Shown here: piece by piece, positions 1 to 5,130 of the stretch | Position numbering within the stretch: the first letter of the stretch is position 1 | Layout of the letters: every line of letters starts with the position of its first letter | Assembly: GCA_900552345.1 (NCBI GenBank) | Contig: URZN01000043.1 | Location: 1 to 8,036, forward strand | Reading direction: 5' to 3' | Source: an uncultured Collinsella sp. | Lineage (GTDB): Bacteria; Actinomycetota; Coriobacteriia; Coriobacteriales; Coriobacteriaceae | Length of the DNA stretch: 8,036 nt | Translations under genes and position numbers: made by a program | Notes under the pieces: model-generated | Database searches by the model: none | What the model was told of the DNA's origin: nothing | What the model saw: only the letters and a program-made list of their open reading frames with translations

Positions 1-1
1 G

Positions 2-286
2 CTGCATATCGATTTTGACGCCGGCATCGCCACGATGGATGGCGAGGAACTGCATTTGACGCCGATCGAGTACAAGCTCCTGTGCCTGCTGGCGCATAAC
101 GCCGACAAGGTGCTCACGCACCAGTCTATCTTGCACGAGATTTGGGGCACGGCAACTAAGAGCGACCTGGCGAGCCTGCGTGTCTTTATGGGCACGTTGC
201 GTAAGAAGATCGAGTCCGACCCCGCGCACCCGCGCTATATCCAAACGCACGTGGGCATCGGTTACCGATTGGTCACCCAAGGTTAG
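2..286 (+). CDS. kdpE: KdpE-like OmpR-family response regulator, C-terminal DNA-binding domain (5' partial)
   Basis: Only the last 94 codons are visible; the frame is open to the left edge, so the ATG at 35 is an internal Met, not the start. The visible part is a complete winged-helix effector domain of the OmpR/PhoB class. It begins with the LTPIEYKLL helix, followed by VLTHQSILHEIWG, a recognition-helix region around LRVFMGTLRKKIE, and the C-terminal wing hairpin ending IGYRLV. The pattern LRV-MG-LR-K-E-DP--PRYI together with GIGYRL is closest in memory to KdpE, the regulator of the high-affinity Kdp potassium transporter. The receiver domain with its phospho-acceptor Asp lies outside the window, so phosphorylation cannot be assessed. 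No sensor kinase or kdp structural gene follows: the next gene is on the opposite strand. The family assignment (OmpR type) is firm, and the KdpE subtype is likely. It could be another orphan OmpR-type regulator. Confidence 0.82.
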   Translation: MHIDFDAGIATMDGEELHLTPIEYKLLCLLAHNADKVLTHQSILHEIWGTATKSDLASLRVFMGTLRKKIESDPAHPRYIQTHVGIGYRLVTQG

Positions 287-310
287 ATCGCCAACCACCA
301 TCCCAATATG

Positions 311-376
311 AGTTGCGGTGAAATAGTTCCTGTTTGGGCCTTTACCAGGCTTTTTAGGAACTATTCCACCGCAACT
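311..376. terminator. Long hairpin between convergent genes, probable bidirectional terminator
   Basis: Arms 311-331 and 356-376 are complementary over 21 positions with one exception. That exception is an A-C mismatch in a + transcript, but it becomes a U-G wobble in a - transcript. A small inner stem (GCCT at 338-341 with AGGC at 347-350) sits in the loop. A + transcript leaving the regulator gene would run into a moderately T-rich stretch (ctttgttattt, 374-384). A - transcript leaving rlmKL has no U tract after the stem. The hairpin lies between the two stop codons (286 and 380), as expected for a shared terminator. It is longer than most intrinsic terminators and could instead be a dispersed palindromic repeat doing that job. 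Confidence 0.6.
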
Positions 377-379
377 TTG

Positions 380-2947
380 TTATTTGCCCTTGGGCTTGCT
401 GGCGTAGAACTTCTTCTTTTTGAGCTTGCCGGCAGGAGAGGGTTTGCCGGCAAAGTTCGACTTGCCGTTGCCGGCCTGCGCGTGCGCGGGTACTGCCGCA
501 CGGGGCTTGCGGGCTTCGGGATTGCGCAGTTCCTCGGTTCGCTCTGCAATCTCCTCGGCGCTAAAGCCGACTTCGGCCATGGCGTCCTCGATGGGCAGGC
601 GGCGCACGATATAGCAATGGTGCACCTTCTGGTTGCGTGCGAAGTCCTCGGGGATGGTCTGTGCCGTAATGTCCTCCAGCACGACGCCCGCGCGCGCGAG
701 CTTGCGCGTCTCGGGGCGGAAGCCGCGCAGGTTGCAGCTAAAGATGGCATGGCCGCCCTGCGCGAGCAGGCGCGATACGCCGGCCAACAGCTCAACATGG
801 TCGCGCTGGACATCCCAGGTACGGCGGCCCATCTTTGACGAGTTCGAGAACGTGGGTGGGTCGACAAAGATCAGGTCCCAGCGGTTGCGCGTCTGGCGCT
901 GGTCGCGAATCCAGGCGAGTACGTCGTCGCGCACAAAGTGATGCTGCGGACCCACAAAGCCGTTCTGGCGCATATTGCGCTCGGCCCAGTCCAGGTAGGT
1001 GTTGGAAAGGTCGACCGTCACAGTCTCCTCGACGCCGCCGTCTGCCGCATAGCAGGTGGCGGCGCCGGTGTAGGCAAACAGGTTGAGGAAGCGGCGCGCC
1101 TGCTTGGCGTGCTCGCGCACTAGGTTGCGGGTGACGCGGTGATCCAGGAAGATGCCCACATCCAGATAGTCGTCAAAATTGACGGCAAAGGTGAGCCCGC
1201 CCTCTTCGATGAGCGGCAGGCGACGGCGCGCGATGTTGGCGCGCTCGCCTGATGCGCCCTTACCGGCGCCCTGCTTGCCGTACTGCGAGCCGCCGCGCGA
1301 ACGCATGCGGGCCTTGGCGTGCACATGCTCGGCCGGAACTTCCAGGATACGCGGCGCGATGGCCAAGATGTCGAGCATGCGGGCCTGGGCCAGCGCGGGG
1401 TCGATGGTCTTGGGCGCGGCGTATTCGGCGATGACGAGCCAGCGGCCCGGCGTCTGCGGGCAGCCCTCGTACAGGTCGATAGCGGCGGAGTAGTCGGGTA
1501 GGTCGGCATCGTAGACGCGGTAGCAGCTCACGCCCTCGCGCTTGGCCCACTTGCGGCGCAGACGGGCATTCTTGCGCAGGCGGTTGGCGAACTGCTCGGA
1601 CTCCGGGATGAGCACGGGCAGCGGCTTGCCGTCGCCCAGGTCGAGCATGGCGGCAGGCTCGGGTGTGGGGGTGCCGGCGGCGTTGTCGTTGACTTCGTCG
1701 GCATCCGTGACCTCGGCCTCGGCATCCGCACTGGTCGAAGCTTCAAACGCCGCGGCAGCTTGGTCGAGCGAAGGCCAGACTTCGACGGTCGCCTCCTCGT
1801 TATTGGGCATGACGGCGATCGAGCGCTCGGGCTCGGCGTGGAGCGCGCGGGCCAGCAATCCGTCGCGGGTGAGCGCGGCGACCGGCGCCGCGGCAAGCTC
1901 GGGCGCGCGGCGCAGCTCGCCGACCAGCGTCATGGCGTCATGCATGAGCGAAAGCGGTGTCTCGGTCGTATCCGCGACCACGGCGGCACCGGCGACGGCG
2001 CCCGCATGGTCCAGCACGGTGGCGGACTTGGCGGCGCAAAAATCGACAAAGCGCTTGTAGCCGGCGCACTTGACCATGCGCTCAGCGGTCTTGCGGGCGG
2101 CGGGGTCAACATCCACGGCAACGATGCGCGCCTGGCGCTCGCGTGCCGCCGTCTCGCGCTCGCGCGCTTCGGCACGCAGCTGCTCCCACAGGGCGGCGTC
2201 GTGCAGCTGCCAGCCCTCAAAGCCCCAGCGCTTGCGTGCGGCGCCCGGGGCGCGGTCGGCCAGAATATTCACGGCCTCCAGCAGCAGGCCGCCGCCGGCG
2301 CACGAGGCGTCGACCAGCGTGGGCAGGGCTTCGTTTTCGTAATCATCGGCCGTCAGCTCGCGCTCGCACAGCGCGGTCCAGCCGACCTGCGCCAGCACCA
2401 GAGCGGCGTAGTCGGGGCGCAGCACGTGCGCACCCTCGCCGGCGCGGGTCGCTGCGGGCGGCAGGCGCTTGAATAACGGATCGCCCGAAAGGTCCAGGCT
2501 TATGCTCGCGCGGCGCTGACGCAGCGAAAGCAGCAGGTGAACGTCGGGATCGGCGGCGTCGACATCGGCGCGACGGCCCGTGGTCTCGGCCAGGCGGTCG
2601 CACAATGCGTCCTTGGCGCGCAGGGCCGAGAAGCGCGTGTTGCGCAGCTGCTCGGTCACGCCGCGGGCGGTGATGGCGATGGTGGCGCCGGGGCGAACAA
2701 TGCCCTCCCAGGCGATGTCGTAAACGCTATCGTACAGTTCATCGGCATCTTGCGCCTCAAAGCGCCCAAGCACCACGAACACGCGGCTGGCCAGGCGCGA
2801 CCACAGACAGGCGCGGTAGCCTTCTTCGAGCTCGCCCTCAAACGTGGCGCGGCCCTTCAGCCGGCGAACATGCGAAAGCCCGAGGCGTTTAAGCTCATCG
2901 GCGAGTGCGGACTCAAAGCCCTCGGGGCAGCTTGCGTAAAATTCCAT
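380..2947 (-). CDS. rlmL: Fused 23S rRNA methyltransferase of RlmK/RlmL type (RlmL half degenerate)
   Basis: This 855-aa protein is colinear with the fused E. coli RlmKL (about 700 aa), which makes m2G2445 (RlmL half) and m7G2069 (RlmK half) in 23S rRNA using AdoMet. Residues about 45-155 are the THUMP region, ending SISLDLSGDPLFKR. Residues 211-225 carry a variant AdoMet loop (VDASCAGGGLLLEA), then DRAPG, RWGFEGW and VAVDVDP (276-282). The expected NPPYGER catalytic motif is missing; residues 323-331 read VVADTTETP. An Ala/Glu/Asp-rich linker spans about 395-445. The RlmK half (about 452-785) looks complete: NRLRKN, CYRVYDADLPDY, FLDHR, FLNLFAYTGAA (620-630), a DPPTF motif (696-700) and FSCNLRGFR. 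A 70-aa basic tail ends in a Lys-rich run. The ATG at 2947 is preceded by AGAGAGG with good spacing. I expect RlmK activity; RlmL activity is doubtful. Confidence 0.88.
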   Translation of the reverse strand: MEFYASCPEGFESALADELKRLGLSHVRRLKGRATFEGELEEGYRACLWSRLASRVFVVLGRFEAQDADELYDSVYDIAWEGIVRPGATIAITARGVTEQLRNTRFSALRAKDALCDRLAETTGRRADVDAADPDVHLLLSLRQRRASISLDLSGDPLFKRLPPAATRAGEGAHVLRPDYAALVLAQVGWTALCERELTADDYENEALPTLVDASCAGGGLLLEAVNILADRAPGAARKRWGFEGWQLHDAALWEQLRAEARERETAARERQARIVAVDVDPAARKTAERMVKCAGYKRFVDFCAAKSATVLDHAGAVAGAAVVADTTETPLSLMHDAMTLVGELRRAPELAAAPVAALTRDGLLARALHAEPERSIAVMPNNEEATVEVWPSLDQAAAAFEASTSADAEAEVTDADEVNDNAAGTPTPEPAAMLDLGDGKPLPVLIPESEQFANRLRKNARLRRKWAKREGVSCYRVYDADLPDYSAAIDLYEGCPQTPGRWLVIAEYAAPKTIDPALAQARMLDILAIAPRILEVPAEHVHAKARMRSRGGSQYGKQGAGKGASGERANIARRRLPLIEEGGLTFAVNFDDYLDVGIFLDHRVTRNLVREHAKQARRFLNLFAYTGAATCYAADGGVEETVTVDLSNTYLDWAERNMRQNGFVGPQHHFVRDDVLAWIRDQRQTRNRWDLIFVDPPTFSNSSKMGRRTWDVQRDHVELLAGVSRLLAQGGHAIFSCNLRGFRPETRKLARAGVVLEDITAQTIPEDFARNQKVHHCYIVRRLPIEDAMAEVGFSAEEIAERTEELRNPEARKPRAAVPAHAQAGNGKSNFAGKPSPAGKLKKKKFYASKPKGK

Positions 2948-3022
2948 GGGTGACCTCTCTGGTTGCGTCGCTCCATTATATGATGGATACTTCGTTTACT
3001 CTCGCCCCCGAAAGGAACCCAT
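2948..3022. promoter_or_regulatory. Divergent promoter gap between rlmKL and the HAD phosphatase gene
   Basis: This 75-bp gap is clearly more AT-rich than the flanking genes. On the - strand a perfect -10 hexamer, TATAAT, lies at 2980-2975, about 28 bp from the rlmKL start, with no convincing -35. On the + strand, TATGAT (2979-2984) or GATACT (2986-2991, with TTGCGT at 2963-2968 and a 17-bp spacer) are candidate -10 elements for the phosphatase gene. The candidates overlap inside an imperfect palindrome, TCCAT-N-ATAT-N-ATGGA (2972-2987). Ribosome sites are AGAGAGG for rlmKL and AAAGGA (3011-3016) six bases before the phosphatase ATG. The promoter calls are by eye only. Confidence 0.45.
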
Positions 3023-3850
3023 ATGATTGATGCGTGCCCCGATTCCGCCGTGCTCTTTTTTGACGTGGACGGCACGCTGACGTCGTTCGATCCCGACAAC
3101 ATGACCGACAAGGACTTTTCGGCGGTTCACCCCTCGCAGACGGTCGTCGAGGCGTTTCATCGTCTGCGCGACGCGGGACACCAGGCATTTATCTGCACGG
3201 GTCGTCCCCTGTGGCTCATCGCGGACAGCTTGCGTGCGCTCGATCCCGCGGGCATCGTTGCCATGGCAGGCGCCACGCTCGAGGTCGAGGGCCGCGTGGT
3301 GCATGAGGACTGCTTTGACGAAGACATTGTTGCGGAGCTCGCTCGCCGTATGGTCGCGGCAGGGATTGAAGCCTTTTTCGAGACCAACGTGGCTACTTTT
3401 GCCCTGGAACCCGCGGGCGTTGAGCAGTCGTCTCTGATCGGCACTTCTGTGGTGCACAGCACCGAGGAAATGCGCGTCGACGGCCGTCTGCGCGTGGGCA
3501 AGGTAGGCATCGTCGCGAGCGACCTGGCTCGCGTAGCCAACGATGATGGCTTTATCGATCGCGAGTTTGAGCTGTGCAACACCGGTGGTCAGAATCGCGA
3601 GCTGAGCCCCAAGGGCATCGACAAGGGCGTGGGCGTGGCGCGAGCGCTGGAATACCTGGGTCGCACCGGCAACGCGCGCACCTTTGGCTTCGGCGATTCG
3701 GGTAACGACCTGGGCATGCTCGCTGCGGTCGAGACGGCTGTCGCCATGGGCAACGCCATGCCCGAGGTCAAGGCGGTCGCCGACTACGTGACCGACGATG
3801 TCGCACACGACGGCACCGTCACGGCGATGCAGCATTTCGGCCTCATCTAA
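3023..3850 (+). CDS. Cof-type HAD-IIB phosphatase
   Basis: A 275-aa cytosolic haloacid-dehalogenase superfamily hydrolase of the Cof/YbiV type, a family of Mg-dependent phosphatases acting on sugar phosphates, nucleotides or cofactor phosphates. All four HAD motifs are visible. Motif I is DVDGTLT at 14-20, with Asp14 the expected nucleophile and Asp16 the acid/base. Motif II is ICTGR at 57-61, with Thr59. Motif III is the Lys in GIDKG, Lys201. Motif IV is GDSGND at 224-229. The C2-type cap lies between motifs II and III, about residues 80-190, as in class IIB. Length is typical for the family. The ATG is preceded by AAAGGA at six-base spacing. The gene stands alone on its strand: divergent from rlmKL and about 190 bp before the transaldolase gene, with its own leader in between. 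The substrate cannot be read from the sequence. Confidence 0.9.
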   Translation: MIDACPDSAVLFFDVDGTLTSFDPDNMTDKDFSAVHPSQTVVEAFHRLRDAGHQAFICTGRPLWLIADSLRALDPAGIVAMAGATLEVEGRVVHEDCFDEDIVAELARRMVAAGIEAFFETNVATFALEPAGVEQSSLIGTSVVHSTEEMRVDGRLRVGKVGIVASDLARVANDDGFIDREFELCNTGGQNRELSPKGIDKGVGVARALEYLGRTGNARTFGFGDSGNDLGMLAAVETAVAMGNAMPEVKAVADYVTDDVAHDGTVTAMQHFGLI

Positions 3851-3853
3851 TGA

Positions 3854-4043
3854 ATCCCGCATTCTGACGTTTGCTCAAACTGCGACTCTTTGCTTTTGCA
3901 TGCTCAATCGATTTATCAATCCAAACACTGAGGTGTTTATGCCGTTCGCCGAGAAGATAAAAACCCGCAGCTCACGCCTTGATAAACATAGGTAAAGTGT
4001 TTAGCAGTTTATCGGCCGTATGCTAACGAAAGGAATCAGGCAG
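3854..4043 (+). promoter_or_regulatory. AT-rich leader and promoter region of the transaldolase gene
   Basis: No gene is seen in these 190 bases, and composition shifts to AT-rich. Four copies of GATAAA or its complement TTTATC lie at 3912-3917 (inverted), 3956-3961, 3981-3986 and 4008-4013 (inverted). The last two form a 7-bp inverted repeat, GATAAAC/GTTTATC, 19 bases apart. TTGATA at 3979-3984 is a good -35 match, with only a weak -10 (TAGCAG, 4002-4007) at 17-bp spacing. A short hairpin AAACAC-TGAG-GTGTTT occurs at 3923-3938. GAAAGGA at 4028-4034 is the ribosome site, nine bases before the ATG at 4044. The hexamers may be operator half-sites; that is inference. Confidence 0.4.
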
Positions 4044-4748
4044 ATGGCAATCAAGGTGTTCGCTGACGGTGCAAACCTCGAGGGCATGCTCGACATGTAC
4101 GAGAACGGCAACGTTCAGGGTTTCACGACCAACCCGTCCCTTATGAAGAAGGGTGGCGTGACGGATTACCGCGCGTTTGCCAAGGAGGTCCTGGCTCACA
4201 TCACCGATGTGTCCGTGTCGTTTGAGGTCTTTGCCGACGACGTCGAGACCATGGAGGTCGAGGCCCGCGAGATCGCTACCTGGGCCGAGAACGTCTACGT
4301 CAAGATTCCGTGCGTGACCACCAAGGGCGAGTCTACCGCCGAGCTGGTCCGCAAGCTTTCGGCCGATGGCATCAAGGTCAACGTCACCACCATCTTTACG
4401 CCCGAGCAGGTCGACGAGATGGTCGAGGCCGTTGACGTCGAGACGCCGTCCATCATTTCGCTCTTTGCCGGCCGCATCGCCGACACCGGCGTCGACCCCA
4501 TTCCGTTTGTGACGGAGTCGGTCAAGAAGGCCGCCGCCAAGCCCAACTGCGAGGTCCTGTGGGCGTCCGCGCGCGAGCTCATCAACATCTACCAGGCCGA
4601 AGCCTGCGGTTGTCAGATCATCACGGTGCCCAACAGCATCCTGGCCAAGCGCAAGAACATCGGCCGTGACCCGTACGAGGTCTCGCTCGACACCGTCCGC
4701 GGCTTTGCCAAGGATATCGCCTCGCTCGGCTTCCACATTCTGCCGTAA
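4044..4748 (+). CDS. tal: Transaldolase, small Staphylococcus-type subfamily
   Basis: This 234-aa TIM-barrel enzyme of the transaldolase/fructose-6-phosphate aldolase family transfers a dihydroxyacetone unit between sugar phosphates in the non-oxidative pentose phosphate pathway. Visible features are FADGAN with Asp8, FTTNPSLM (27-34) with Asn30, FEVFADD (60-66) with Glu61, VKIP (86-89) with Lys87 as the Schiff-base lysine, SLFAGRIADTGVDP (139-152), and WASARE (173-178). The overall sequence resembles the short transaldolase of Staphylococcus (also about 237 aa). The Glu in FEV and the Phe in LFAGR match transaldolase; the aldolase FSA has Gln and Tyr at the equivalent places as I recall them, so transaldolase is preferred. 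I chose the ATG at 4044 over the one at 4020 because GAAAGGA lies just upstream and the family N-terminus begins at MAIKVFADGA. It is a single-gene unit with its own leader. It may be annotated elsewhere as fsa. Confidence 0.88.
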   Translation: MAIKVFADGANLEGMLDMYENGNVQGFTTNPSLMKKGGVTDYRAFAKEVLAHITDVSVSFEVFADDVETMEVEAREIATWAENVYVKIPCVTTKGESTAELVRKLSADGIKVNVTTIFTPEQVDEMVEAVDVETPSIISLFAGRIADTGVDPIPFVTESVKKAAAKPNCEVLWASARELINIYQAEACGCQIITVPNSILAKRKNIGRDPYEVSLDTVRGFAKDIASLGFHILP

Positions 4749-4778
4749 CGCGAACACTGGCTGCGCCGAGGGTTGTTC

Positions 4779-4850
4779 GCCCCGGCCTTTCCTTTCCCTA
4801 TCGCTCACGCGCTTCGCGAGGGTCGCGCTAGGCAAAGGAAAGGCCGGGGC
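4779..4850. repeat. Inverted repeat with 17-bp perfect arms
   Basis: Arms GCCCCGGCCTTTCCTTT (4779-4795) and its exact complement (4834-4850) enclose 38 bases that fold further: CCTA/TAGG (4797-4800 with 4829-4832) and a tip with CGCG/CGCG around a CTT loop (4808-4818). Neither side has a T run, so it does not look like a classical intrinsic terminator. It starts 30 bases after the tal stop. It could be a REP-like mobile palindrome or a transcript 3'-end stabiliser. Confidence 0.7.
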
Positions 4851-4883
4851 TGCCGACACGAACTTGCTAGTAGGTTGGTGTTT

Positions 4884-4902
4884 GGCTTCCATATCCTGCC
4901 GT
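4884..4902 (+). repeat. Degenerate second copy of the tal 3' end
   Basis: These 19 bases match the last codons of tal (4728-4746) at 17 of 19 positions and in the same orientation. Read in frame they give GFHILP, identical to the protein's C-terminal residues, but without the stop codon. The similarity does not extend clearly to either side. The 156-bp offset spans the inverted repeat at 4779-4850. It could be the scar of an insertion or local duplication, or chance. Confidence 0.4.
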
Positions 4903-4922
4903 GGACAAAGGTACCCCCGCCT

Positions 4923-5102
4923 GCGACGTGCAAAATCGAGAGTATTCAGCAAGGTAAAGGTTTTTATCAGCTAGCTGAAGCACGGAACAGCCCCCGTTTT
5001 GGCTCTGACGACGCTAAAACGGGGGCTGTTTTTGACTTTATTGCCTCTGAGGGGCGTTCGGGGCGGCGGAAATTGCAGAATACTCGCGATTTTGCACGTC
5101 GC
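4923..5102. repeat. 30-bp inverted repeat enclosing a terminator (MITE-like, ~180 bp)
   Basis: The arm at 4923-4952 and the reverse complement of 5073-5102 agree at 28 of 30 positions, including the shared core GCGACGTGCAAAATCG on the left arm except its last variable bases. The 120 bases between them contain a 12-bp palindrome and the intrinsic terminator at 4986-5033. The arms are too long and too well matched to be casual. The structure could be a small non-autonomous mobile element that brought its own terminator, or a nested bidirectional terminator between the convergent tal and tex genes. Confidence 0.7.
4986..5033 (+). terminator. Rho-independent terminator reading rightward (tal)
   Basis: An 18-bp stem pairs 4986-5003 with 5013-5030 (one G-U pair) around a 9-base loop. 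It is GC-rich in the middle (CCCCCG/CGGGGG) and followed by a run of five T at 5029-5033 and a further T-rich stretch. The T run is on the + side, so it most likely ends tal transcripts, although it is about 240 bp past the stop. The reverse direction has only UUCC after the stem, so it is a weak terminator for tex. Confidence 0.85.
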
Positions 5103-5130
5103 GAGAGGGGGGACCCTTGCTTTAGGTGGT

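Larger units (their letters stand above)
4749..5130. other. 382-bp convergent intergenic region, no gene seen
   Basis: This gap lies between the stop codons of tal (+) and tex (-). In order it contains a 72-base inverted repeat (4779-4850), a near-copy of the tal 3' end (4884-4902), a 12-bp palindrome TCAGCTAGCTGA (4967-4978), and an intrinsic terminator (4986-5033) enclosed by a 30-bp inverted repeat (4923-4952 and 5073-5102). Open frames crossing it run through these repeats and have no ribosome site, so I do not call them genes. Confidence 0.7.

Noticed and set aside
1760..2476. A 238-codon + frame opposite rlmKL, and similar shadows across 380-2947
   Set aside because: These are antisense or frame-shifted shadows of the methyltransferase gene with no recognisable protein motif.
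2996..3862. A 288-codon - frame opposite the HAD phosphatase
   Set aside because: The + strand protein has all four HAD motifs and a ribosome site; the reverse frame has neither motifs nor a plausible start.
4023..4952. A 309-codon - frame opposite tal
   Set aside because: It is antisense to a clear transaldolase and runs through the palindrome at 4779-4850.
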